Shown piece by piece: positions 1 to 7,475 of a DNA stretch of 64,000 bases. The position numbers and the translations under genes were made by a program. The notes under the pieces are model-generated. The model was not told the origin of the DNA. It saw nothing but the letters and a program-made list of their open reading frames with translations, and did not search any database. Numbering within the stretch: the stretch's first letter is position 1; each line of letters starts with the position of its first letter. Origin of the DNA: Micromonospora aurantiaca ATCC 27029 (GTDB taxonomy: Bacteria > Actinomycetota > Actinomycetes > Mycobacteriales > Micromonosporaceae); assembly GCF_000145235.1 (NCBI RefSeq), contig NC_014391.1, positions 496,001 to 560,000 of the forward strand. Direction: 5' to 3'.

Positions 1-370
1 GCGCGAACAGCAGCGCGGCGTCGAGGAGGACGACCACGGCGGTGGCGAAGTGGATGCCGAAGGCGGTCGCCCGGGAGCCGCCGTGCCGCAGCACGATGAG
101 GGTGTCGCCCAGCGGGGCGAGTGCGACCACGAGCATGAACCAGGCGACGGCGTCGGCGCTGGTGAAGGCGATCAAGGCGAGGCCGACCAGGCCGTAGGTG
201 AGGTCACGCAGCCCTTTGATCGTGAGGTACGCGGGATCTCCCGTGCCCTCCGCGGCGGGGACGCCGTAGCCGGCGGCGGCGGCTCGGGGAACGAGGAGGA
301 AGCGCGCGCCGATCAGGACGATGAAGAGGCTGAGGACGATGGCGAGCCCGTAGGCGACGAGGGTGAGCAT
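1..370 (-). CDS. Small integral membrane protein, DUF4267-like (3' end cut by window edge)
   Basis: The reverse strand reads an open frame from an ATG at 370 to the window edge, about 123 residues with no stop. It starts MLTLVAYGLAIVLSLF and holds about four hydrophobic segments, with a GLRDLTYGLVGLALIAF stretch resembling DUF4267 membrane proteins. Function is unknown. It is transcribed away from the TetR gene at 459, and the 88 bp between the two starts carry paired palindromes, so it is the probable repression target of that regulator. The family name comes from sequence pattern only. Confidence 0.7.
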   Translation of the reverse strand, partial: MLTLVAYGLAIVLSLFIVLIGARFLLVPRAAAAGYGVPAAEGTGDPAYLTIKGLRDLTYGLVGLALIAFTSADAVAWFMLVVALAPLGDTLIVLRHGGSRATAFGIHFATAVVVLLDAALLFA

Positions 371-385
371 GCCGACTCCAAGATT

Positions 386-448
386 CTAGCGCTGCTAGGG
401 ATGAGAGCGAAGCTAGCAGAGCGCCGATAGATTGGCTAGCGGTGCTAG
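386..448. promoter_or_regulatory. Paired TetR-type operators CTAGC-N3-GCTAG
   Basis: Two 13-bp palindromes with identical half-sites, CTAGCGCTGCTAG (386-398) and CTAGCGGTGCTAG (436-448), lie between divergent starts at 370 and 459. Their centres are 50 bp apart, close to five helical turns. A third GCTAGC core sits between them at 412-417. Identical half-sites with different spacers argue for a protein-binding site, presumably for the adjacent TetR regulator. That assignment is inference. Confidence 0.6.
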
Positions 449-458
449 AGTGCCGGTC

Positions 459-1037
459 ATGTCGATTCAGGCGCGCCGGGAGCGGGAGCGGGCGGACCGC
501 GAACGGGCGATCATCACCGCCGCCCGGGACCTCGCCGAGTCGGAGGGCTGGGACGCGGTCACCACCCGCCGCCTCGCCGCCGAGATCGAGTACAGCCAGC
601 CCGTCCTCTACAGCCACTTCAAGGGCAAGGACGCCATCATGGCGGCCGTCGCTCTGGAGGGCTGCGCCGAACTGGCAGTCGAACTCGCCGCCGCCCGGGC
701 CGCCGCCACCGACCCGCGGGCCGCGGTGGCCGCCATCGCCACGGCGTACGCCGCGTTCGCCGAACGCCGGCCCGCGCTCTACGACGCGATCTTCACCCTC
801 CCCGTCGCCCTCTCCTTCGCCAGCCAGGACACACCCGTCGAGCTGGTCCGGGCCTTCGCCGAACTGGCCGAGACGCTGCGCCCGTTCACCGGCGACGACG
901 ACCTGGAGACGTTCACCGAGACGTTCTGGAGCGCGCTGCACGGCCAGGTCACGCTGATGCGCGGCGGCCGTCTGCGGCGGGACGAACACGAGCGGCGGTT
1001 GGCCCTCCTGGTCGACCGGTTCGCCCGGCTAGGGTGA
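459..1037 (+). CDS. TetR/AcrR family transcriptional regulator
   Basis: About 192 residues. The N-terminal helix-turn-helix is clear: RERADRERAIITAARDL, then TTRRLAAEIEYSQPVLYSHF, a typical TetR recognition region. The C-terminal two thirds form a helical ligand-binding domain, the kind usually sensing a small hydrophobic molecule. I chose the ATG at 459 (MSIQARRERE) over an in-frame start at 432, because 432 would run through the second palindromic operator. Probable function is autorepression and repression of the divergent membrane protein. The ligand cannot be told from sequence. Confidence 0.9.
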   Translation: MSIQARRERERADRERAIITAARDLAESEGWDAVTTRRLAAEIEYSQPVLYSHFKGKDAIMAAVALEGCAELAVELAAARAAATDPRAAVAAIATAYAAFAERRPALYDAIFTLPVALSFASQDTPVELVRAFAELAETLRPFTGDDDLETFTETFWSALHGQVTLMRGGRLRRDEHERRLALLVDRFARLG

Positions 1038-1064
1038 GCTGACCGCCAGGGAGGAGTACATCCG

Positions 1065-1760
1065 ATGGCCACCCGCGCACCCGCCGCCGTCGCGACCGAC
1101 GAGCCACTGCTGACCTACCTCGACGACGCCACCGGCGAGCGAACCGAGCTGACCGGGCCGCAGTTGGGCCGGTGGGCGGCCCGTAGTGCCGGGCTGCTGC
1201 GCGACGGGTGCGGGCTGCGCCCCGGTGACCGGGTGGCGGTGCTGCTGCCGCCGCACTGGCGTACCGCGGCGGTGCTGATCGGCGCCTGGTCGATCGGGCT
1301 GACCGTGTCGTTCCGTCCCCGCGCGCTGGCCGGGCTGCCGGTGCTCGAACCCGGCGCGGACCGGCCCTACGACGCGGTGTTCGTGACCCCGGAACGCCTC
1401 GACGACTGGCTGGAGGACGTGCCCGAGGGGACGCACCGCTACCTGGTGGGCACCGGGCCGGGCCCGCTCGACGAGGTGCCGCCGGGCTGGCTGGACTGGT
1501 CGGCCGAGGTGCTGCGGCACCCGACCGACCCGCCGGACTACACCGCCGTCGACCCGTCCGACCCGGCCACGCCGGACGGCACCAGCTTCGGCGCGTGGCG
1601 CCGCCTGGCCGCCGAGATCGCCACCCAGATGAACCTGCACCAAGGTGATCGCCTCGTGATCGACCCGACCGAGGACGAGCAGCCCCTGAAGTGGCTGCTG
1701 GCCCCGTTGTCCGCTGGCGCCACAGTCCTGATCCACGCCACCCCCACCCCCACCCCCTAG
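1065..1760 (+). CDS. TIGR03089-like conserved actinobacterial protein
   Basis: 231 residues, preceded by a good GGAGGAG ribosome site 7-8 nt before the ATG. The protein resembles the N-terminal part of AMP-dependent acyl-CoA synthetases (LTYLDDATGERTELTG, GDRVAVLLPPHWRTAAVLIG) but lacks the P-loop and the downstream adenylate-forming motifs, as expected for TIGR03089. No enzymatic activity is established for the family to my knowledge. It ends in a proline/threonine tail (TPTPTP) encoded by a C-rich run just before the stop. It lies 27 bp after the TetR gene on the same strand and could share its transcript. Confidence 0.75.
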   Translation: MATRAPAAVATDEPLLTYLDDATGERTELTGPQLGRWAARSAGLLRDGCGLRPGDRVAVLLPPHWRTAAVLIGAWSIGLTVSFRPRALAGLPVLEPGADRPYDAVFVTPERLDDWLEDVPEGTHRYLVGTGPGPLDEVPPGWLDWSAEVLRHPTDPPDYTAVDPSDPATPDGTSFGAWRRLAAEIATQMNLHQGDRLVIDPTEDEQPLKWLLAPLSAGATVLIHATPTPTP

Positions 1761-1815
1761 CCCCGCCCTCCCCACCCTCCCCGCCCGCGCCGCGCCTACC
1801 GCCCTCGCTCTCGTC

Positions 1816-1882
1816 GATCTTGCGGTTTCGGCCCTCCTGATGCCCGGGTTGCGACTTTTATCAGGGCAGCAACTGCATGATC
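1816..1882. repeat. GATC-ended palindrome, 67-bp class, copy 1
   Basis: A 67-bp imperfect inverted repeat opening GATCTTGCGGTTTCGGCCCT and closing with the near reverse complement ending GCAACTGCATGATC. A second copy of equal length and orientation is at 36568-36634. It could fold as a long hairpin in DNA or RNA. Confidence 0.75.
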
Positions 1883-1908
1883 AACGGGGTGATGGGGCGG
1901 CTTCCGTC

Positions 1909-1976
1909 GATCTTGGAGCTGTGGCGCCCAGATGGTCGGATTAGCGGTATTCGTGAGGTGCCACAACTCCAAGATC
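1909..1976. repeat. GATC-ended palindrome, 68-bp class, copy 1
   Basis: A 68-bp inverted repeat opening GATCTTGGAGCTGTGGCGCC and closing GGTGCCACAACTCCAAGATC; the 20-bp arms match at 18 positions. The reverse complement of 36817-36884 is the same element, with roughly four in five positions identical including part of the centre. It is therefore a dispersed repeat present in both orientations. Confidence 0.8.
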
Positions 1977-2136
1977 GCGGAGGGTGCTTCCGAGATCTCG
2001 GCCGATCCCGGTCGGTGGGGCGTCTGTCTCAAGGTGGGTGGCCCGGAGGGCCGGGGTGGGTGGGGAAAGTGGTTGACCTCGGGGGGAGGGGTGGGGCCTA
2101 CTGCGTCGGTGTGCTGGACCGTGGGGGTCGGGCGGG

Positions 2137-3009
2137 GTGGCGGGAGCGGGCGTGGACGGGACGGATGCGTTGGTCTGGCGGGAGTTCGGCGAGGACGACC
2201 TGCCCGCGTTGACCGGCCTGGCGCAGGCGTGCCTCGCCACTGACGGCGGGTTGCCGCTGTTCGGGCGTACCCCGTTGGCGCGGGCGCGGCTGCTCCAGAC
2301 GCGTACCCACGGCGCCTGGTCCGGCGACGACCTGGTCGCGGCCGTCGGGGTCGGCACCGGACGGACGCCCGCCACCGCCACCGGCCTCGTGCATCCGGCA
2401 TGGCGTGGGCGCGGGCTCGGCGGCGCGCTGCTGGACCGGGCGGAGAAGCAGGCGGGCGATGCGGGCCTGCTGGTCACCACGGAGACGTGGACCGCTGGCG
2501 CGGAGGAGTTGTTCGCGGCGCGTGGCTACACGCGGACGTTCCTGGAGTGGGTGCTGCGGCACGACCTCGACGCGCTGCCCGAGGTCGCCGCGCCGGACGG
2601 CGTGACTGTGGAGCCTGCGACGCTGGGGCCGGAGTTGTTCGCCACCTACCGCGCGTCGTTCGCCGACCGGCCCGGATTCGTCGAACCGGAGGCCGGCGAG
2701 TGGCTGGGCGACCTGCGTGACGACGAGGACTTCCGCCCGGAGCTGACACTGCTCGCACGCGGCCCGGACGGTGCGCCGGCCGGCTTCGTCACCGTGCTCG
2801 ACAACTGGATCGACCAGGTCGGCGTGGTGCCCGGGTGGCGCGGGCGGCGGGTCGGCGCGTACCTGGTGGCGCGCGTGCTGCGCGGCCTCGCCGACGCGGG
2901 CGCGGACGCCGCGTGGCTCTGCGTCAACGACGACAACCCGGCCGCCGGGCTGTACCGGCGGCTCGGCTTCCGCGACTTCGGCCGCCGCGCCCGCTATCTG
3001 CATGGCTGA
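2137..3009 (+). CDS. GNAT family N-acetyltransferase with two GNAT modules
   Basis: 290 residues from a GTG. Two acetyltransferase folds are visible. The first (about 10-140) has the acetyl-CoA motif HPAWRGRGLGGALLDRAE. The second (about 150-290) has VVPGWRGRRVGAYLVARVL and the closing NPAAGLYRRLGFRDFGR. Both carry the Q/RxxGxG/A-like loop that holds pantetheine phosphate. The architecture resembles mycothiol synthase, but I see no basis for calling it MshD; the substrate is unknown. It overlaps the next gene by 8 bp, suggesting cotranscription. GTG at 2152 is an alternative start. Confidence 0.85.
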   Translation: MAGAGVDGTDALVWREFGEDDLPALTGLAQACLATDGGLPLFGRTPLARARLLQTRTHGAWSGDDLVAAVGVGTGRTPATATGLVHPAWRGRGLGGALLDRAEKQAGDAGLLVTTETWTAGAEELFAARGYTRTFLEWVLRHDLDALPEVAAPDGVTVEPATLGPELFATYRASFADRPGFVEPEAGEWLGDLRDDEDFRPELTLLARGPDGAPAGFVTVLDNWIDQVGVVPGWRGRRVGAYLVARVLRGLADAGADAAWLCVNDDNPAAGLYRRLGFRDFGRRARYLHG

Positions 3010-3325
3010 CCCGACGCGGGAGGCGATTCTGCGGGCCCTCGCCGACCTGTGGGCGAACGGCTGCCCGGTGCCCGCGCCCGAACTCCACGAACGGCTCGCC
3101 GACGTCGGTCTGCGCCGGTGGCGCAGCGTCGCCCGCCGGCACCGGGGGCGGCGGCTCGGCCCGGACGACCGGCTCAGAGATCTGGTACGCGGACTGGTCG
3201 CCGCGTTCGAGCCGGACCCCAAGCTGGTCGGGCCGCTGGTGCGCGACTACGAGTGCGTGGCGCGCGCCATCGCCGACGCCGTGACATCGACCGAGCCGCC
3301 GGGGGCTGTTGCGGACGCCCGGTGA
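3002..3325 (+). CDS. Conserved-looking hypothetical protein
   Basis: 107 residues, beginning ATG inside the end of the acetyltransferase gene (8-bp overlap). It is basic and helical in character (EAILRALADLWANGC, RWRSVARRHRGRRLGPDDRL) with no signal peptide, membrane segment or motif I recognise. It is probably real because of the translational-coupling type of overlap, its intact length, and the fit of its composition with actinobacterial protein. The function is unknown. Confidence 0.5.
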   Translation: MADPTREAILRALADLWANGCPVPAPELHERLADVGLRRWRSVARRHRGRRLGPDDRLRDLVRGLVAAFEPDPKLVGPLVRDYECVARAIADAVTSTEPPGAVADAR

Positions 3326-3417
3326 CGTGGTCTCATGGCGGAACGACGACGTCATCGATCCGCAGCTTTGACAACCCCGCGTCGGTACTCCTTTCATGCC
3401 TCTCGAAAGGTGCAACG

Positions 3418-4371
3418 ATGCACAGGAAACCGACGATCCACCTGGCAGTGCTCGTCGCTGCCGCCGCCACCTTCCTGACCGCCGGAGGAGCCTCCGCCAC
3501 GACCGCACCCGTGGCCGCCTCTCCCGCGGTCGCCGAGTGCGACCCGGGCGCCGACACGCACAGCGCCGCCCGGGTACGCGAGGGCGCCACCGTCAAGGAG
3601 CCCGAGCTCTACTCGACGAACGAGGCCAAGGCGTACGGCGTCATCAAGGACTCGCCGCGCCTGGCGAACGGCAGCGTCACAGTGCCGACGATCTTCCACA
3701 TGATCTCGGACCACGAGCTGAGCGCGGCCGAGAAGGCCCGCTGGAACACGCTCATCGCGGCGCAGATGACTGTGCTGAACGACTCGTTCGCGGGTCGTAC
3801 CGCGGCTGACGCGTCGGACACGCCGTTCCGCTTCTCGCTCGTGGACACCACGTGGACCGTCAACAGCTCCTGGTACACGGTGGTGCCGGGCAAGAGCGAG
3901 CGGGACATGAAGAAGGCGCTCTACACCGGCGACTCCCGCACGCTGAACGTCTACGCGGCGAACATCGGTGACGGGCTGCTCGGCTGGGCGTACTTCCCGA
4001 AGGGCTACAACAACGGCCGCGACTACATCGACGGCGTGGTGATGCTCGACGAGTCGATGCCGGGCGGCACGGCCGGCAAGTACGCGCTCGGTGACACGCT
4101 CACGCACGAGGTCGGGCACTGGCTGATGCTGGAGCACACGTTCGCGCACGGCTGCTCCGCGTCCGGCGACTTCGTGGCCGACACGCCGCGTGAGGCGGCG
4201 CCGCAGTTCAACTGCCCGATCGGGGCGGACACCTGCACCGCGCCGGGCCTCGACCCGATCCACAACTTCATGGACTACACGCAGGACTCCTGCATGAACA
4301 TGTTCACCCCGGGCCAGGCCGACCGGATGAGCGACGCCTGGGTCGCGTTCCGCGCCGGCGGACGAGGCTGA
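3418..4371 (+). CDS. Secreted zinc metalloprotease, M43 (pappalysin/cytophagalysin) type
   Basis: 317 residues with a signal peptide (MHRKPTIHLAVLVAAAATFL, cleavage near GGASA-TTA). The zinc site HEVGHWLMLEHTF (about residues 230-242) fits HExxHxxGxxH-type metzincins. A downstream NFMDYTQDSCMNMF supplies the Met-turn and conserved Cys of M43B proteases. It should be exported and hydrolyse protein outside the cell. The ATG at 3418 follows a GAAAGG ribosome site; longer in-frame extensions upstream have no signal peptide logic. The next gene encodes another secreted protein, but a functional link is only suggested by proximity. Confidence 0.9.
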   Translation: MHRKPTIHLAVLVAAAATFLTAGGASATTAPVAASPAVAECDPGADTHSAARVREGATVKEPELYSTNEAKAYGVIKDSPRLANGSVTVPTIFHMISDHELSAAEKARWNTLIAAQMTVLNDSFAGRTAADASDTPFRFSLVDTTWTVNSSWYTVVPGKSERDMKKALYTGDSRTLNVYAANIGDGLLGWAYFPKGYNNGRDYIDGVVMLDESMPGGTAGKYALGDTLTHEVGHWLMLEHTFAHGCSASGDFVADTPREAAPQFNCPIGADTCTAPGLDPIHNFMDYTQDSCMNMFTPGQADRMSDAWVAFRAGGRG

Positions 4372-4521
4372 CCGCGAGACCGGGCGGGCCGTGACGACGC
4401 GGTCCGCCCGGTCGACCGGAGCCCACCCGAATCGGCGTACTCAGATGTCGTCCCTTCTCGATACCCTCATGCGACTCGACGGCGATGCACGCCGTTGTCC
4501 AACGGGGGGAGGGGCATCGTC

Positions 4522-7428
4522 GTGCGCGCACGAAGAATGCTCGCCGCGTCACTGGGCATTGTGCTCGGTGCCGGCCTGATCAGTGTCGACACCGCTCCGG
4601 CGCAGGCCTACGAGCACCGGACCACCGGCAAGTCCGGCTGGGCCTACACGGATTCGCAACAGCCGAGGAAGTCGTTCGTCAACACGGACGGGGACGCGCC
4701 GGTCGGCGCCTGGACGGACGCGACCGGCACGAAGCACAAGTCCCGGTCCTACTTCACCTTCGACATCTCGCGTTTCCGCGGGACCGTCGTCCACAAGGCG
4801 GACCTGGTCGTCGCGGAGCGCTCCGCGGCGGACTGCGCGACCGCCCAGCCGGTCGAGCTGTGGCGTACCGACCCGATCACCGCGACCACGAGCTGGGCGT
4901 CGAGCCCGCGTCGTCGTGAGCTGCTCGGCACGGTGCAGGCCGGCGGGGAGGCGGCCTGCCCCGGCTATCTGGCGTGGGACATCATGCCCGCCCTCCAGAA
5001 GCTCGCGGATCAGGGCAAGCAGACGCTCACCGTCGAGATCCGGGTGCCGCACGGCTCCGAGGGCAAGCTCTCCCACGGCCGCAAGCTCCGCCCGTTCCCG
5101 GTGATCAACAGCGAGGCGAACCACGCGCCGACGGTCGGGCAGATCGGGATCGACTTCCCGGCCTGGGCCTGCGGGACCAAGACCGAGCCGCAGCCGGTGG
5201 GGCCGCGCAACCACGGCCTGATGGTCAAGGGCGCGGACGCGGACAGCAACGACGCCAACTACCGGGGGCAGTTCGCGGCATGGCCGGTCGGCCACGAGGA
5301 CCAGCGCGCCGAGCAGTTCGGCTACAGCTACGGCGGCGCCCTCTCGAAGCTCGACTGGGACATGTCGCAGTACCCGCACGGGACCGTGGTGGCCTGGACC
5401 GCCCGCGCCTACGACGATCACGACTTCTCGCCGTGGGCCGAGCCGTGCTACGTCAAGGTGGACGCGCAGCGACCCGCCGCCCCCGTGGTGACCTCGGAGA
5501 AGTACCCGAACGACGGCCTGCCGCACGGCGGGGCGGGAGTGCCGGGGACGTTCACGTTCAAGGCCAACGGCTCGCCGGACGTGGTCGGCTACTACTGGGG
5601 GCGCTTCGGCGACGCGTACAACTACATCCCCGCGCCCGCGCCCGGTGCGGACGTGACCCTCGAATACACCCCGACCTCGTTCTCCGACTCGCTGAGCGTG
5701 CGCAGTGTGGACAGCGCGTCGAACTCGTCCGAGACGGTCCGCTACGAGTTCTGGGTGAAGTCGACCGCGCCGGAGGTGCAGGTGACGATGGCCGGCATCG
5801 GGCTGCCCAGCAAGCTGGCCGTGTCGACGAATGTGGAGGGGGTCACCGAGTTCGGCTACCGGATCGGTGCCGGCGGTGAGACCAGGGTGCCGGTGAACCC
5901 CGACGGCCCGACCGAGATCCCGGTGACGTTCGCCGAGGCGGGCCTCGTCAAGGTCGAGGTACGCAGCTACGTCGGCAGCGAGTTCGTCGGCGGGTACACC
6001 GAGAACGTGTCGGTCCGCGACCTGCCGACCGTGGAGTCGGCCGACTTCTCCTTCCCCGAGCACGACGGCGTGGTGGACCGTCCCGGCAGCTTCACGTTCC
6101 GGCCCGGCCGGACCGCTGTCGTGGCGTACGAGTACTCGTTCGGTGACGGCAATCTGCTGCGCGTCGACGCGGCCGCGGACGGCACCGCGGTGCTGCACTG
6201 GACGCCCACCGAGCCGGGCTGGTACGCGCTGACCGTGCGGAGCGTCAGCGCCGACGGCACGGTCTCGGAGACGCAGGAGCACCAGTTCAACGTCATCGAC
6301 ACCAAGCCGTCCGTCTACTCCAGCACCTACTACGAGTACGGCGCCTGGGGCGGTGTCGGCATGCCGGGTGAGTTCCAGTTCGACACCGTGATGCCCGACG
6401 TCGACGCCTACGTCTATCGCCTCAACGACGGGCCCGAGCAGGTCGTGGACACGGATTCCAGCTGGACCCGGGTGATGCTCACGCCGGACCGCTCCGGCAG
6501 CAACACGCTGACAGTGCGTACCCGGTTCCTGGACGGCTCCTTCTCGCCGACGCGGACGTACACCTTCGAGGTCAGCGACGCGCCTGTGGTGACGTCGAGC
6601 GACTACCCGGAGAACGACTCGGCGGGTCAGCCCGGCCAGACCGGCCGGTTCACCTTCAACCCCGGCCGTCCCGGCGTGACGGAGTACCGCTACGTCCTGG
6701 AGTACAGCGGCGAGGAGCAGGTGGTTGCCGCCGGCGCGGACGGCCGGGCGACCATCGAGATCACGCCGACGCACTCCGGCTACACGCTGCTGACGGTCAC
6801 CAGCCGGACGGCCGACGGCACGGTCAGCCCGGAGCGCCGGTACTACTTCCGGGTCCGTGAGCCGCGGGTCAACGTCAGCAGCGCGTACGACGAGTACAGC
6901 CCGCGTGGCGGGGTCGGGTCGGTCGGCACGTTCGGGGTGTACACCGAGATCAGCGAGGTGACGACCTTCGAGTACCAGCTCAACGGCGGCGCCTGGCAGA
7001 GCGTGCCGAAGAAGCCTGATGCGTTTGTCACGGACATCACTGTGACGATGGACCGCAACGGCGCGAACCTCATCTCGGTGCGGGGCCGTACCGCCTCGGG
7101 CGACCAGACGCCGCAGACCGACTACCCGTTCCTGGTCGGCACGGCGCCGCTCGTCGCGTCGGGCACCTACCCGGCCGGTCAGTGGTCCGGCGGTGTGGGG
7201 GTGGCCGGTGAGTTCACCTTCACGCAGGGCAGCCCGGGTGTGACCGAGTTCGAGTACACGGTCGACGACGGGCAGCCGGTGACAGTGGCCGCGAACGCCG
7301 CCGGAGTCGCCACGGCGACCTTCACGCCGACCTCGGCCGGCTCGTACACCATGCGGGTGCGCGGCCGGACCGCCGACGGGGTGTGGACCGACACGACGAG
7401 CTACTACTTCCTGGTCAACTACTCCTGA
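4522..7428 (+). CDS. Large secreted protein: DNRLRE-like N-terminal domain plus tandem Ig-like repeats
   Basis: 968 residues from GTG 4522, which has GGGGAGG about 8 nt upstream; a TTG at 4495 is also in frame but precedes that ribosome site. The signal peptide is RARRMLAASLGIVLGAGLI with likely cleavage after PAQA. Residues about 30-190 form a beta domain with SYFTFDISRFRGT and VELWRTDP, resembling DNRLRE surface-protein domains. From about 310 to the end there are about seven 90-100-residue units of the pattern PxVxSxxYxE-xGGVGxPGEFTF-x-VxxYxYxLxxG-x-TPxxxGxxTLTVRxRxxDGxxS. No enzyme domain or membrane anchor is visible, so a structural or adhesive extracellular role is likely but unproven. 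Confidence 0.8.
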   Translation: MRARRMLAASLGIVLGAGLISVDTAPAQAYEHRTTGKSGWAYTDSQQPRKSFVNTDGDAPVGAWTDATGTKHKSRSYFTFDISRFRGTVVHKADLVVAERSAADCATAQPVELWRTDPITATTSWASSPRRRELLGTVQAGGEAACPGYLAWDIMPALQKLADQGKQTLTVEIRVPHGSEGKLSHGRKLRPFPVINSEANHAPTVGQIGIDFPAWACGTKTEPQPVGPRNHGLMVKGADADSNDANYRGQFAAWPVGHEDQRAEQFGYSYGGALSKLDWDMSQYPHGTVVAWTARAYDDHDFSPWAEPCYVKVDAQRPAAPVVTSEKYPNDGLPHGGAGVPGTFTFKANGSPDVVGYYWGRFGDAYNYIPAPAPGADVTLEYTPTSFSDSLSVRSVDSASNSSETVRYEFWVKSTAPEVQVTMAGIGLPSKLAVSTNVEGVTEFGYRIGAGGETRVPVNPDGPTEIPVTFAEAGLVKVEVRSYVGSEFVGGYTENVSVRDLPTVESADFSFPEHDGVVDRPGSFTFRPGRTAVVAYEYSFGDGNLLRVDAAADGTAVLHWTPTEPGWYALTVRSVSADGTVSETQEHQFNVIDTKPSVYSSTYYEYGAWGGVGMPGEFQFDTVMPDVDAYVYRLNDGPEQVVDTDSSWTRVMLTPDRSGSNTLTVRTRFLDGSFSPTRTYTFEVSDAPVVTSSDYPENDSAGQPGQTGRFTFNPGRPGVTEYRYVLEYSGEEQVVAAGADGRATIEITPTHSGYTLLTVTSRTADGTVSPERRYYFRVREPRVNVSSAYDEYSPRGGVGSVGTFGVYTEISEVTTFEYQLNGGAWQSVPKKPDAFVTDITVTMDRNGANLISVRGRTASGDQTPQTDYPFLVGTAPLVASGTYPAGQWSGGVGVAGEFTFTQGSPGVTEFEYTVDDGQPVTVAANAAGVATATFTPTSAGSYTMRVRGRTADGVWTDTTSYYFLVNYS

Positions 7429-7475
7429 CCCGGTGGTGACGGTGGGCCGCCCGGAAGGGGCGGCCCACCGGTCGC

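Larger units (their letters stand above)
1761..2136. other. Gene-less island with palindromic repeats
   Basis: No convincing coding frame is present here. The region starts with a C-rich stretch, then contains two long imperfect palindromes (1816-1882 and 1909-1976), each bounded by GATC. The remaining 160 bp is G-rich sequence before the acetyltransferase start, with no clear hairpin or promoter. Short open frames over this interval show poor codon pattern and follow the repeats, so I do not call them. Confidence 0.6.

Noticed and set aside
1900..2250. Short forward frames starting in the repeat island before the acetyltransferase gene
   Set aside because: They are created by palindromic repeats and G-rich leader; no ribosome site or conserved protein pattern.
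2137..3009. Mycothiol synthase MshD
   Set aside because: Two GNAT modules fit, but length, N-terminus and motifs are too generic to support that assignment.
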